A DNA stretch of 64,000 nt from JARRQJ01 sp963810615 (GCA_963810615.1 CAWEOA010000008.1:558001-622000); one strand, 5' to 3'; counted from the stretch's first letter, positions 1-9,309 are shown. Notes: generated from the letters alone by a model not told the origin. Numbers and translations are program-made.

Positions 1-1
1 C

Positions 2-358
2 AGCGTGAACAATCCGGAAAAAATATTGCTGCCGGGCATGACCGCCTACGTCAATATCACCACCGCCGAGCGTCACGATGTTCTGCTGGTGCCTAATGCG
101 GCATTACGTTTCAAGCCCCAAGAGAGCAGCGTTAAACCGGGCGGCAGAAGGGAGCGCCAGGAGGAGAACCGCGGCACGGTCTATGTGTTGCGGGGTAAGC
201 AGCTTAAGGCGGTCAGCGTGACCACCGGGATTACCGATAACAGATTCACGGAGGTCTTGTCCGGCGCGATCAAGGCCGGCGATGAGGTGGTGGTGGAAGA
301 TGCCCAGGCTGCCAGCGATGATCGTTCCTCGAGCCGTTTTCGCATGAGGCTGTTTTAA
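2..358 (+). CDS. macA: MacA-type periplasmic adaptor subunit, C-terminal fragment
   Basis: The reading frame is already open at the window edge, so the true start lies upstream. The visible 118 or so residues hold the end of a membrane-fusion (HlyD/RND-adaptor) protein: a beta-barrel strand ending 'LLPGMTAYVNI', the 'LLVPNAALRFKP' motif that closes that domain, then a membrane-proximal domain with 'TGITDNRFTEVLSG' and 'GDEVVVED'. These motifs are typical of MacA, the adaptor that links the MacB ABC transporter to an outer-membrane TolC-like channel. The stop codon overlaps the start of the ATPase gene (TAATG), so the three transporter genes are co-translated. The family call is firm; the substrate is unknown. 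Confidence 0.85.
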   Translation, partial: SVNNPEKILLPGMTAYVNITTAERHDVLLVPNAALRFKPQESSVKPGGRRERQEENRGTVYVLRGKQLKAVSVTTGITDNRFTEVLSGAIKAGDEVVVEDAQAASDDRSSSRFRMRLF

Positions 359-1074
359 TGGCAGGGGAAGATCTCATTCGCGTCAGCGGCTTGCATAAGC
401 AATATACGACGGCGGCCGGTGCGGTGCCGGTGTTGAAGGATATCAATTTGACCATCGCCATCGGCGAGTTCGTGGCGATCATGGGTCCGTCCGGCTCGGG
501 CAAATCCACCTTTATGAATGTGCTGGGGTGTCTGGACATGCCCAACAGCGGTTCCTACGTGCTCAACGGCCATGAGGTGGCCAAGCTGAGTTCCGATGAA
601 TTGGCGCACCTGCGCAATGAAACCATCGGATTCGTCTTTCAGGGATTCAATCTCTTGCCACGCGCCGATCTGGTGAGCAATGTGGCATTGCCGCTGGTCT
701 ATGCCGGCGTGAATAACGGGGAGCGCAGCAAACGCGCCGATGAGTTGCTGGATAAGGTGGGGTTGGGGAGTTTTCGCAAGTCGCATCCCAACCAGATCTC
801 GGGCGGGCAACAGCAGCGCGTGGCGATTGCAAGGGCCTTGGTCAATCGGCCGCGCATCATTCTCGCTGACGAGCCCACCGGCAATCTGGATACGGCGACC
901 AGCCGCGAGATCATGGCGCTGTTCACCCGTCTCAATAAGGAGGACGGCATCACCGTGATCATCGTCACCCATGAGGCAGATATCGCCGACTATGCGGACC
1001 GACTGGTGCGCTTTGTCGATGGCAGGATCGTCCACGACGGTGCTGTCGATCACCGCGAAGTGGGGAACGCATGA
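358..1074 (+). CDS. MacB-type ABC transporter ATP-binding protein
   Basis: A 238-residue ABC ATPase of the LolD/MacB class. Walker A is 'GPSGSGKST' at about residues 43-51, the signature is 'ISGGQQQR' near 147, and Walker B with the D-loop is 'ADEPTGNLD' near 168. It probably powers the permease encoded immediately downstream, which it overlaps by 4 bases (ATGA). In E. coli MacB the ATPase and permease are one polypeptide; here they are separate, as in many Gram-negative and Gram-positive relatives. The neighbouring MacA fragment argues for a tripartite efflux or secretion pump and not a lipoprotein-release (Lol) system. Confidence 0.93.
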   Translation: MAGEDLIRVSGLHKQYTTAAGAVPVLKDINLTIAIGEFVAIMGPSGSGKSTFMNVLGCLDMPNSGSYVLNGHEVAKLSSDELAHLRNETIGFVFQGFNLLPRADLVSNVALPLVYAGVNNGERSKRADELLDKVGLGSFRKSHPNQISGGQQQRVAIARALVNRPRIILADEPTGNLDTATSREIMALFTRLNKEDGITVIIVTHEADIADYADRLVRFVDGRIVHDGAVDHREVGNA

Positions 1075-2291
1075 TCGGTCCGATGTTGGCCGAGGCCTGG
1101 TCTTCCATGGTGGCCAATCGCATGCGCACCTTCCTCACCATGTTGGGGATGGTGATCGGGGTGGGGGCGGTGATCCTGATGCTGGCCATCGGTCAGGGCG
1201 CCCAATACCAGGTAGATCAATCCATCGCCTCCATGGGCAGCAATCTGTTCATCGTGTTATCCGGTTCGACCACCTCGGGCGGCGTGCGCATGGGCGGCGG
1301 CGCCTCCCCGACACTGACCCTGGGGGACGCCCAGGCTATCTCCGATCTGCCGACCATCGCGGCAGTGGCGCCCATCGCGCCGGGCACTGCGCAGGTAATT
1401 TACGGGCAGAACAACTGGAGCACCCGTATCGACGGTACGACGTCCAGTTATCCCCAGGTACGCTCATGGACGCTCTCCGAGGGATATATGTTCGGCGAAT
1501 CCGATGTGCGCGCCGCCAACCGGGTGGCGGTGCTGGGTGAAACCGTGGTCAAGAATCTGTTCGGCGACGAGAATCCCATTGGTCGGACCATCCGCATCGA
1601 AAAGAGCCCTTACCTGGTGATCGGCGTCCTGGCCCCCAAGGGGCAGAGCCTGGACGGGCGCGACCAGGACGATACCATCCTCATTCCTGTTACTACGGCG
1701 CAGCGCAAATTGTTCGGCACCCAATTTCAGGGCAGCGTGCGTTTTATGATGGTCCAGGCCACTTCGGCGCAGGTCATGCCGACGGCGGAACGCGAGATGA
1801 ATCAGCTGTTGCGTCAGCGCCATCATATAAAAGACCCCATGGATGCTGATTTCAGCGTACGTAACCTCACCGCCCTCGCCAACGCCGCATCGGAGACCAC
1901 CCGGGTCATGTCCTTGATGCTGGGTGCGATCGCTTCCATTTCCCTGGTAGTCGGCGGGATCGGCATCATGAATATCATGCTGGTGTCGGTGACCGAGCGC
2001 ACCCGCGAGATCGGGATCCGCATGGCGGTCGGGGCGCGGCGGCGCGATATCCTCACCCAGTTTCTGTTGGAGGCGGTCATTATTTCCATCGCCGGCTGCC
2101 TGGTGGGGGTGATGATCGGCGTGGGCGGTGCTATTGCGCTCAACATGCTCACCGCTACCGTGGTGGTGATCACCCTGAGTTCAATCCTGCTGGCCTTCGC
2201 GGTGGCCGCGGGTGTGGGTATATTCTTCGGCTTTTATCCGGCCAATAAGGCGGCGCGCCTGAATCCCATTGAGGCGCTGAGATATCAATAG
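1071..2291 (+). CDS. MacB-type ABC transporter permease (FtsX/MacB_PCD)
   Basis: A 406-residue permease with the MacB fold. One N-terminal membrane helix (about residues 20-42, 'MLGMVIGVGAVILMLAIG') is followed by a large periplasmic domain rich in MacB_PCD features ('VAVLGETVVKNLFG', 'NPIGRTIRI'). Three C-terminal helices follow, with the FtsX signature 'GIGIMNIMLVSVTERTREIG'. It presumably couples ATP hydrolysis in the cytoplasm to pumping of a periplasmic substrate through MacA and TolC. It starts inside the end of the ATPase gene. The following kinase gene begins about 40 bases later, so the two-component system may be in the same transcript and may regulate the pump. Confidence 0.93.
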   Translation: MIGPMLAEAWSSMVANRMRTFLTMLGMVIGVGAVILMLAIGQGAQYQVDQSIASMGSNLFIVLSGSTTSGGVRMGGGASPTLTLGDAQAISDLPTIAAVAPIAPGTAQVIYGQNNWSTRIDGTTSSYPQVRSWTLSEGYMFGESDVRAANRVAVLGETVVKNLFGDENPIGRTIRIEKSPYLVIGVLAPKGQSLDGRDQDDTILIPVTTAQRKLFGTQFQGSVRFMMVQATSAQVMPTAEREMNQLLRQRHHIKDPMDADFSVRNLTALANAASETTRVMSLMLGAIASISLVVGGIGIMNIMLVSVTERTREIGIRMAVGARRRDILTQFLLEAVIISIAGCLVGVMIGVGGAIALNMLTATVVVITLSSILLAFAVAAGVGIFFGFYPANKAARLNPIEALRYQ

Positions 2292-2330
2292 CTGTAGTGT
2301 CTTCGGGGAAAAGGGATTTGACGCAATGCT

Positions 2331-3920
2331 ATGAGCAACGGCGTTTCGGTTTCCAAGCAGGCCAAGGGCTTTGCGGGGCAAGGTGTCGGACGGACCGGGG
2401 GCGGTATGCGCACCCGGACCTCTATCGTCTTGCTCACCGCACTGCTGTTGATGATTGTCGCCATCTCCGGCCTGACCATTAAATTGTTGAACGGGCAGCG
2501 TACCCTTCTGGAAGACACCATTCGTGAATCGCAGGCGCAAACCATGGCCTTGCTCGGCAATCGCGTCGAACAGACCTTGTTGACAGCCTTGCGTCCCCCG
2601 TTTCTGGCCTTGAAAAATATCCCGTCGGCGGAGGTGGATGCGGACCGTTTCGCCCGGCTGCGCGAGGCTTCGCCCGAAGTGGAACAGGTCATCTTCCTGG
2701 GCGCCGACATGCGGGTAAAAAACAGTTTTCCCATGCCGCAGAGCACGCGCGAACGTCATCTCAACGACTGGCTGGCGCAGCGTACCGCCTTGGAAGGCAT
2801 CGATGCCCGGGAAGGGCGTTATATTCTACATACCTTCGTAGAGACGCTGGACGGCCATCCGACCTTGTTCGCCTTGCAGCGTGTCAGCGAAATCGACAAA
2901 TCGGCGGGCTGGATCCTCATCCGCTTCAATCTGGCCGTGATGACCAAGCGTCTGGTGACGCCGCTGTTGACGGAATTCAGTGCCAAATTGGGCGGTGAGG
3001 TGCAATTGCAGGACGCCGATGCCAGCTGGGACGATGATGCCCTGAATTGGCCGGTGGGTCGTGTCCTGCCGGGCTGGCTGCTGGTGTTCACCGCCTCCGA
3101 TCAGGTGGAGGCGCGCAGCATGCGACGTGAAGGCGCCTTGATGTGGGGTGTGAGCGCGGCGGTCATCCTTACCATGGTGATGGCGAGCTTTGCGGTGTGG
3201 CGGGAGGTGCGGCGAGAACATGCCCTGGTGGATTTGCGCAATCGTTTCATCGCCAATGTCTCCCATGAATTGAAGACGCCGCTGGCCCTGATCCGTATGT
3301 ACGCCGAGACCTTGTACTTGCGCCGCATTATCGACGAGCAGCGCCAGCATCAATATCATCGCGTGTTATTGCACGAAGCCGAACGCCTCAGTCAAATGAT
3401 CAACACCGTGCTGGATTTTTCCCGCTTGAATCAGGGCGGCGTTCTCTATCATTTAACCGAGACCGACCTGCGCCGCAGCATGGAGGAGATATTGGACAGC
3501 TATCGCTGGCGGGTTGAAGAGCAGGGTATGCGCCTGGAGATCTCCATGGATGAGGATATTCCGCCGGTGGCCCATGACCGACATGGTGTTACGCAGATTA
3601 TTTTGAATCTAGTGGATAATGCCGTGAAGTACGCGGTGGCGGGCGGCGTAGTGCAGGTGATGTTGAGTGTCGTCGCCGGCGCCGTGGAATTACGCATCGT
3701 CGATCGCGGGCCGGGCATCGCCGCCGAAGACCGGGAACGATTGCGCAAACCTTTCGAGCGCGGCAAGGAAGCCGATCCCGCCAGCGGCAGCGGTTTAGGG
3801 CTGGCCTTGGTGGAGCAGATCGCCGCCGTTCATCATGCGCAGTTTATTTTGACGGCGCCCCAGGACGGCAGTGGGCTCGAGGCCGTTATCCGGTTTCCCA
3901 TCCATAAGGCGAAATCATGA
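2331..3920 (+). CDS. Membrane sensor histidine kinase
   Basis: A 529-residue kinase, or 504 if it starts at the ATG at 2406 ('MRTRTSIVLL'), which puts the first membrane helix right at the N-terminus. Two helices flank a periplasmic sensor of about 220 residues with no recognised domain. The cytoplasmic part has an H-box 'VSHELKTPLALIRMY', N-box 'ILNLVDNAVKYA', G1 'DRGPGIA' and G2 'GSGLGLALVEQ', all intact. No clear HAMP domain was seen between the second helix and the H-box. It overlaps the response regulator gene by 4 bases (ATGA), so the two form a pair. The signal sensed is unknown; position after the MacAB-like pump suggests control of efflux or envelope stress. Confidence 0.92.
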   Translation: MSNGVSVSKQAKGFAGQGVGRTGGGMRTRTSIVLLTALLLMIVAISGLTIKLLNGQRTLLEDTIRESQAQTMALLGNRVEQTLLTALRPPFLALKNIPSAEVDADRFARLREASPEVEQVIFLGADMRVKNSFPMPQSTRERHLNDWLAQRTALEGIDAREGRYILHTFVETLDGHPTLFALQRVSEIDKSAGWILIRFNLAVMTKRLVTPLLTEFSAKLGGEVQLQDADASWDDDALNWPVGRVLPGWLLVFTASDQVEARSMRREGALMWGVSAAVILTMVMASFAVWREVRREHALVDLRNRFIANVSHELKTPLALIRMYAETLYLRRIIDEQRQHQYHRVLLHEAERLSQMINTVLDFSRLNQGGVLYHLTETDLRRSMEEILDSYRWRVEEQGMRLEISMDEDIPPVAHDRHGVTQIILNLVDNAVKYAVAGGVVQVMLSVVAGAVELRIVDRGPGIAAEDRERLRKPFERGKEADPASGSGLGLALVEQIAAVHHAQFILTAPQDGSGLEAVIRFPIHKAKS

Positions 3921-4609
3921 GCATCCCGGCAACGATTCTGGTGATCGAGGATGATCCGGCGATGATCGCCGGCTTGAAGGACAATCTGGAGATCGAAGGC
4001 TATCGACTGCTGACCGCGAGCACGGTGCGTCAGGGTCGTGAAGCGGCATTGCGCGGCAAACCGGATCTGGTATTGCTCGATGTGATGCTGCCTGACGGTG
4101 ACGGCGTGAGTCTGTGCCGCGATCTGCGCGCCCATGGCCTGCGGCAACCCATCATCATGCTCACCGCGCGAGGTGAGGAGATGGACAAGGTTCTAGGCTT
4201 TGAGGGCGGGGCCGACGATTACATCGTCAAGCCTTTCGGGCTGCGTGAATTGTTGGCGCGCATTCACGCCCATCTGCGCCGTCATGGCGCTACGGGACAG
4301 CCCCTGGGGCCGCTGGCGGTGGGGATGGCGGTGGTGGACTTCAAGCGCCACCAACTCAGTCGCGACGGCGGGTTGTTGGAGATCAGTGCCAAGGAACTGG
4401 AGTTGCTCCGTTATCTGGTCGCGCATCGCGGCGAGGTGGTATCACGGGATAGTCTGTTGACCGAAGTGTGGGGACACCAGCGTGAAGTGGCGACGCGCAC
4501 TGTCGATAACTTTATCGTCCGTCTGCGCAAAAAGATCGAAGCCGATCCCGCCGATCCCCGCTACCTGATTACGGTCCATGGCAGCGGTTATAAGCTGGTG
4601 GATCAATGA
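3917..4609 (+). CDS. OmpR/PhoB-family response regulator
   Basis: A 230-residue two-domain regulator. The receiver has the acidic pocket 'EDD' at 11-13, the phosphoacceptor Asp at residue 55 in 'LLDVMLPDGDG', and the conserved Lys in 'IVKPFG'. The C-terminal winged helix carries 'SAKELELLRYL' and 'TVDNFIVRLRKKIE', the recognition-helix region of OmpR-type regulators. It is the likely partner of the kinase whose gene it overlaps. No operator could be assigned. A hairpin immediately after the stop may end the transcript. Confidence 0.94.
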   Translation: MSIPATILVIEDDPAMIAGLKDNLEIEGYRLLTASTVRQGREAALRGKPDLVLLDVMLPDGDGVSLCRDLRAHGLRQPIIMLTARGEEMDKVLGFEGGADDYIVKPFGLRELLARIHAHLRRHGATGQPLGPLAVGMAVVDFKRHQLSRDGGLLEISAKELELLRYLVAHRGEVVSRDSLLTEVWGHQREVATRTVDNFIVRLRKKIEADPADPRYLITVHGSGYKLVDQ

Positions 4610-4613
4610 CGGC

Positions 4614-4651
4614 GTGCACGGCCGCCAAGTAATAAAGAGGCGACCGTGCAC
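4614..4651 (+). terminator. Long hairpin after the response regulator gene
   Basis: Two 13-base arms (4614-4626 and 4639-4651, core GTGCACGG/CCGTGCAC) pair with a single mismatch around a 12-base loop, starting 5 bases after the stop codon. There is no run of T after it, so it is not a textbook intrinsic terminator; it may stabilise the 3' end or act with Rho. Confidence 0.45.
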
Positions 4652-4678
4652 CAGTAGTGATTGGCGAAAAGGGGCTTT

Positions 4679-4990
4679 TCAGGCCGCCTTTTTGTTTTCG
4701 ACTTCGATCTCGGCCTTAGAGTGCAGCTCCGGTAACGGAGTAACGACTATAGTGGCTGCCGATGTCTGTCGGCCGAACTTGCCGAGCAAGGCATAGAGTG
4801 GATCCCAGCGCATGATCGCAGTCATGACGATATAGATGCTGATCGAAACCAGTACGGCCAGCGTCGTCTCCGATAGGGACGGAATGACGAGCATGGCTTC
4901 GATCGCGGTCATGCCGACCACGCCGCGCAGGATACCTTCGGCCTTGCTCATATTTTCCAACTCGGAGTATTTAGAGTCTTGAGGAGTCAT
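4679..4990 (-). CDS. DUF2892 (YgaP-like) small inner-membrane protein
   Basis: A 103-residue protein with two closely spaced hydrophobic segments ('GVVGMTAIEAMLVIPSL' and 'LAVLVSISIYIVMTAIM'), then 'RWDPLYALLGKFG', which is the arrangement of the DUF2892 family. The C-terminal tail is soluble and charged. A good ribosome site (GGAGG about 9 bases upstream) supports the ATG at 4990. Its function is unknown; in YgaP the same hairpin anchors a rhodanese domain, which is absent here. It stands alone, converging on the response regulator. The 297 bases between it and the exporter genes hold nothing I can assign apart from a short CCTCG/CGAGG hairpin near 5268-5286. Confidence 0.7.
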   Translation of the reverse strand: MTPQDSKYSELENMSKAEGILRGVVGMTAIEAMLVIPSLSETTLAVLVSISIYIVMTAIMRWDPLYALLGKFGRQTSAATIVVTPLPELHSKAEIEVENKKAA

Positions 4991-5287
4991 GGTCCTTACC
5001 TCCGTTCTGCACGTGATGCCGTTCAGTAGGCTTGGATAACATTTAATCAGTCAGCGATTAAACAAGACTGAAATATCACTTACTACGGTCTTAAAGATGC
5101 GTTGCTGCATGTAGTGGGATGTCTTGGAATTTAATAGTAACGGCAGTGTCCAGCCAGTTGCTTGCGGCCTATACGATTGTTTATGAGCGTCGACTTTTCC
5201 AACTGGGATCGATTGACCTTCGGAGACGCCCGGGCGCTCCATTGCGAATTTTCCGATTTAGAATGGCTCCTCGCGTCCTGACGAGGT

Positions 5288-6406
5288 TTAGTACATACGG
5301 TGGCGGAACAGCCAGCCGGCGAAGGCGAGGGTGGACAGGCCGATTACCGCCATCGGCCAGAACTGGTCCAGCAGCAGGTGGAACGGGGTGCCTTCTAGGA
5401 AGACGCCGCGCAGTACCACCATGAAGTAGCGCAGCGGGTCGAGCAGGGTCAGCGTCTGTACCGCCTCCGGCATGTTGGCGATGGGGGTGGCGAATCCGGA
5501 GAGAATGATCGCCGGAACCAGAAACAGGAAGGCGCCGAGCAGTCCCTGCTGCTGGGTGACGGCGAAGGAGGAGATCATCAGGCCGACGCCGATGGCCGAG
5601 AGCAGGAACAGCAGCAGCCCGGTATAGAGGGTAAGCAGGTGGCCGCGCAGGGGGATATCGAACCAGAACACGGCTATGGCGATGATCGCTGTGGCCTCCA
5701 CCAGGCCGATGACGAAACCGGGCAGCGCTTTGCCGAGCAGGATTTCGGTGGGGTGCATCGGTGTGACCAGCAGCTGGTCGAAGGTGCCCTGTTCGCGCTC
5801 ACGTGCCACCGACAGGGCTGTGACCAGCATCGTGACGACGAGAGTCAGCAGGCCGACGATGCCGGGGATGATGAACCAGCGGCTTTCCATGTTGGGGTTG
5901 AACCAGGCGCGAGTGACCAGCTTTGCCGGCGGCGGTTGCAAGTTGTGCGCCTGTGCCCACTGTTCGTTGAAGTCGGTGACGATGGTGCGCATGTAGCCGA
6001 GGGCGATCAACGCGGTATTGGAGTCGCGCCCGTCGACAATTACTTGCAGCGGCTCCGGTTCGCCAAGGCTCAAGTGTCGACTGAACTGCGGGCCGATGTG
6101 GATCAGTAGCAGCGCTTCCTTGTTGTCGATCATTGGCGCGATCTCTGATTCTTGGCGCACCTGCCGTACCAGATAAAAGTTGGGCGAGCCCTCGAAGAGG
6201 GCGACGAGCTCGCGCGAGGCGCTGCCGCCGTCTTCGTTATAGACGGCGAAGGGAACGTGGTTCAGGTCGAAGCTGGCGGCGTAACCGAAGACCAGCAGCT
6301 GCAGAAGCGGCGGACCGATGATGACGAACCGGCTCTTCTTGTCCTGCAGCAGGGTCAGGAACTCCTTTTTCATCAGGGCGGTGATGCGGCGCCACATGTT
6401 CGACAT
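5288..6406 (-). CDS. ABC-2 type exporter permease (YhhJ-like), distal copy
   Basis: A 372-residue ABC-2 permease: an N-terminal membrane anchor ('RFVIIGPPLLQLLVFGYAAS'), a periplasmic region of about 140 residues, and five or so C-terminal helices. The family motif 'REREQGTFDQLLVTPMHPTE' lies before the helical bundle. It is the last gene of a leftward four-gene exporter operon (adaptor, double ATPase, two permeases) resembling E. coli yhiI-rbbA-yhhJ and ybhGFSR. The two permeases probably form a heterodimer. Such systems export drugs or cationic compounds; the substrate here cannot be read from sequence. Confidence 0.92.
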   Translation of the reverse strand: MSNMWRRITALMKKEFLTLLQDKKSRFVIIGPPLLQLLVFGYAASFDLNHVPFAVYNEDGGSASRELVALFEGSPNFYLVRQVRQESEIAPMIDNKEALLLIHIGPQFSRHLSLGEPEPLQVIVDGRDSNTALIALGYMRTIVTDFNEQWAQAHNLQPPPAKLVTRAWFNPNMESRWFIIPGIVGLLTLVVTMLVTALSVAREREQGTFDQLLVTPMHPTEILLGKALPGFVIGLVEATAIIAIAVFWFDIPLRGHLLTLYTGLLLFLLSAIGVGLMISSFAVTQQQGLLGAFLFLVPAIILSGFATPIANMPEAVQTLTLLDPLRYFMVVLRGVFLEGTPFHLLLDQFWPMAVIGLSTLAFAGWLFRHRMY

Positions 6407-6415
6407 CGGTTCGTT

Positions 6416-7558
6416 TTACTCCAGTCGCTTGTGGGCCCGGCGCCGGATGATGGCGAAAAGGATCAACGCCATCACCGCCAGCGCCAAGGCGTTGGGCAAT
6501 ATCACCGGCCAGACGTTGCCGGCCATGAATATGGTTTGCAGGATGGCGACGAAATAGCGCGCCGCGATCACGTGGGTCAGCGCCTGGACCACGCCAGGCA
6601 TGCTGCCGATGTCGAAGATGAAGCCGGAGAGGATGAACGCCGGCAGGAAGGTGACGATGATCGCCACCTGGCCGGCGACGAACTGATTCTTCGCCGCGAT
6701 GGAGATGAGCAGCCCCATCGCCAGGGCGACCAGCAGGAACAGGGACGAGGCGGCGGCGAGCAGCAGCAGCGAGCCGCGCAGCGGCACCTCGAACAGGAAT
6801 AGCGCCATCGCCACCGACAGCCCCATGCCGCCCATGCCGAGGATGAAGTAGGGGATGAGTTTGCCGATCAGTAGTTCGCGGATCGTCACCGGGGTGACCA
6901 TCAGGGCCTCCATGGTGCCGCGCTCCCACTCCCGCGCCATGACCAATGCCGTGAGCAGGGCGCCAATCAGGGTCATGATGATGGCGATGAGGCCGGGCAC
7001 CAGGAAGTTGCGGCTGCGCAGTTCACTGTTGTACCAGACCCGTTGCTCCAGCTGCACCGGCATCTTCAACTCTTCGCCGCGGGAGCGGGCCAGTTGTTGC
7101 AGCCAGTTGGCCCAGACCCCCTGGGCATAACCGATGACGATGCGGCCGGTATTGGCATCGACTCCGTTGACGATCACCTGGATCGGCGCCCCCTCGCTGC
7201 TGCGCAGGCGGCGGGCGAAGTCGGCGCGCAGGTGGACGATGCCGTTCACCTTGCCCGCCATCAGCGCCGCCTCCGCTTCGCGCAGGTTCGGTAACACCAG
7301 GGGCTGGAAATAGCGGGTGTTGCCGAAGGCACTGGTAAAGGAAGCGGTGTCGGCGCTGGGCTGATCGGCAACGATCGCCACCGGCACGTGGTCTGCGTCG
7401 AGGGAGACGCCGTAACCGAAGATGAGCAGCAACACCACCGGCATCAGGAAGGCGATGGCGATGCTGCTCGGATCGCGCAGGATTTGATAGAACTCCTTGC
7501 GTACCAGCCCGCGCAGGCGCATCGCCGCGCCGCCGCGCTGCTGCATTGCCTGGTTCAC
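6416..7558 (-). CDS. ABC-2 type exporter permease (YbhS/YhhJ-like), proximal copy
   Basis: A 380-residue ABC-2 permease paralogous to the next gene. It has an N-terminal helix ('SIAIAFLMPVVLLLIFGYG'), a periplasmic domain, and the motif 'MAREWERGTMEALMVTPVT' ahead of the C-terminal membrane helices. It overlaps the ATPase gene by 4 bases and lies 9 bases before the second permease, so all are co-expressed. Presence of two distinct permeases next to one double ATPase suggests a heterodimeric transmembrane unit. Confidence 0.92.
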   Translation of the reverse strand: MNQAMQQRGGAAMRLRGLVRKEFYQILRDPSSIAIAFLMPVVLLLIFGYGVSLDADHVPVAIVADQPSADTASFTSAFGNTRYFQPLVLPNLREAEAALMAGKVNGIVHLRADFARRLRSSEGAPIQVIVNGVDANTGRIVIGYAQGVWANWLQQLARSRGEELKMPVQLEQRVWYNSELRSRNFLVPGLIAIIMTLIGALLTALVMAREWERGTMEALMVTPVTIRELLIGKLIPYFILGMGGMGLSVAMALFLFEVPLRGSLLLLAAASSLFLLVALAMGLLISIAAKNQFVAGQVAIIVTFLPAFILSGFIFDIGSMPGVVQALTHVIAARYFVAILQTIFMAGNVWPVILPNALALAVMALILFAIIRRRAHKRLE

Positions 7559-9309
7559 GAGGCGGCCCTCGCGGGCGCGTCGTGTGCCTCGATCAGGGCG
7601 ATGAAGGCATCCTCCATGCTCGGGTCGGGCGTCTGCTCGCTGCGTGCGGCGGCCTTCACCTCGGTCGGTGTGCCCAGGCTCAGGATCTCGCCGGCGGCCA
7701 TGATCGCCAGCCGGTCGCAGTATTCCGCTTCCTCCATAAAATGGGTGGTGACCAGCACGGTTACCCCTGCCTCGGCCAGGGCGTTGATACGGTGCCAGAA
7801 CTCGCGGCGGGCGAGGGGATCGACGCCGGAGGTGGGCTCGTCGAGGAAGAGGATATCCGGTTCGTGCATCAGGGCGCAGGCGAGGGCGAGGCGCTGCTTG
7901 TAGCCGAGGGGCAGTTCTCCGCTGTTCGCCTCCCGCTGTTCTTTCAGGTCGAAGGTCTCCAGGGCCCAGGTGATCCGTTTGCTGCGCCTGCCGCCGGTCA
8001 GGCCGTAGGCGCTGCTGAAGAACTCCAGGTTCTGCGCCACGCCCAAACTGCCGTAGAGGGAGAACTTCTGCGACATGTAGCCGATGCGCTGGCGAGCGAC
8101 GGCCGCGGCACGGCGCAGGTTGACGCCGGCCACCTGCAGCTTGCCGCCGCTGGCCGGTAGCAGGCCGCAGAGCATGCGGAAGGTAGTGGACTTGCCCGCG
8201 CCGTTAGCGCCGAGCAGGCCGAAGACCTCGCCGCGACGCACATCGAAGCTGACATCCTTCACCGCGTAGAAATCACCGAAGCGCCGCTGCAGCCGTTCGA
8301 CCTTGATGACGGCCTCGCCGTTGTCGCTGTGATGAGCGGCCAGGGCTACGGTGTCATCGACGTTGCGGGATGCCTGGTCCTTGTGCAGGGTGGCGATGAA
8401 GTGGTCCTCGAAGCGCGGTTCGACGGGACGGTAGTGCAACCTTTGCAGGACATCAAGCGAGGCGGGATCGACGCCGTCGGCCAGGACCAGACGCACCTGC
8501 TCTTTCTGGATCACCGCATCGATAACGCCCTCTGTTTTGGACAGGCGGCTCTGCAGGGCGCGTTTGCTGCTGGTTTGCGGCACTTCGACGGCGAAGGTGC
8601 GCCCATCGAGGTGGTGACTGAAACTCGCCGGGGGACCCTGACTGAGCACCTGTCCCTCGTGCATCAGAATCACCTCGGCGCAGCGCTCCGCCTCGTCCAG
8701 ATAGGCGGTGCTGAGCAGCACCGTCATCTGCTCCTCCTGTACCAGCCGGTAGACGATGGACCACAGCTCGCGGCGGGAGACCGGGTCCACCCCCACCGTT
8801 GGCTCGTCGAGCAGCAGCAGGCGTGGCGGGCGCACCAGGGTGCAGGCGAGGCCGAGTTTCTGTTTCATGCCGCCGGAGAGGCGACCGGCGAGCCGCCCGG
8901 TGAAGGGGCCGAGGCCGGTCATGTGCATCAGTTCCTTGTAGCGTGGCGCCCGTGCCTCGTGAGGCAGGCCCTGCAGATCGGCATAGAGGTCCAGGTTCTC
9001 CTGCACCGTGAGGTCCTCGTAGAGGCCGAAACGCTGTGGCATGTAGCCGATGGAGGATTGCACCTGCAGGGCGTCGCGGTCGGCATCGAGGCCGAGCACG
9101 CTCACCTTGCCGGCGTCGGCGCGCAGCAGCCCGGCGGCCAGGCGCATCAGGGTGGTCTTGCCCGCGCCGTCCGGGCCGATCAGGCCAGTGACTGCGCCGT
9201 GCCGTACCTTGAGGTCGGCGCCGCGCAGCGCCTCGACCGTGCGCTTGCCGACGTTGAAACGCTTGTCGACTTGCTCGAGATGCAGGGCGCAATCATCGCT
9301 CCCGGCCAT
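7555..9309 (-). CDS. Exporter ATPase with two fused ABC domains (YhiH/RbbA N-terminal type)
   Basis: About 584 residues containing two ABC ATPase domains. Domain 1: Walker A 'GPDGAGKTT', signature 'LSGGMKQK', Walker B 'LLLLDEPTVGVD'. Domain 2: Walker A 'GANGAGKST', a degenerate signature 'LPLGYKQR', Walker B 'ILFLDEPTSGVD'. I place the start at the ATG at 9309 because it overlaps the adaptor's TAA stop (TAATG); an ATG at 9324 in the same frame would add five residues. E. coli RbbA adds a permease domain to the same tandem; here the permeases are separate genes. The altered second signature suggests that the two ATP sites are not equivalent. Confidence 0.93.
   Translation of the reverse strand: MAGSDDCALHLEQVDKRFNVGKRTVEALRGADLKVRHGAVTGLIGPDGAGKTTLMRLAAGLLRADAGKVSVLGLDADRDALQVQSSIGYMPQRFGLYEDLTVQENLDLYADLQGLPHEARAPRYKELMHMTGLGPFTGRLAGRLSGGMKQKLGLACTLVRPPRLLLLDEPTVGVDPVSRRELWSIVYRLVQEEQMTVLLSTAYLDEAERCAEVILMHEGQVLSQGPPASFSHHLDGRTFAVEVPQTSSKRALQSRLSKTEGVIDAVIQKEQVRLVLADGVDPASLDVLQRLHYRPVEPRFEDHFIATLHKDQASRNVDDTVALAAHHSDNGEAVIKVERLQRRFGDFYAVKDVSFDVRRGEVFGLLGANGAGKSTTFRMLCGLLPASGGKLQVAGVNLRRAAAVARQRIGYMSQKFSLYGSLGVAQNLEFFSSAYGLTGGRRSKRITWALETFDLKEQREANSGELPLGYKQRLALACALMHEPDILFLDEPTSGVDPLARREFWHRINALAEAGVTVLVTTHFMEEAEYCDRLAIMAAGEILSLGTPTEVKAAARSEQTPDPSMEDAFIALIEAHDAPARAAS

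Noticed and set aside
5051..5424. Short open frames on both strands between 5.05 and 5.42 kb
   Set aside because: One runs into the ABC permease antisense; neither has a ribosome site or recognisable motif.
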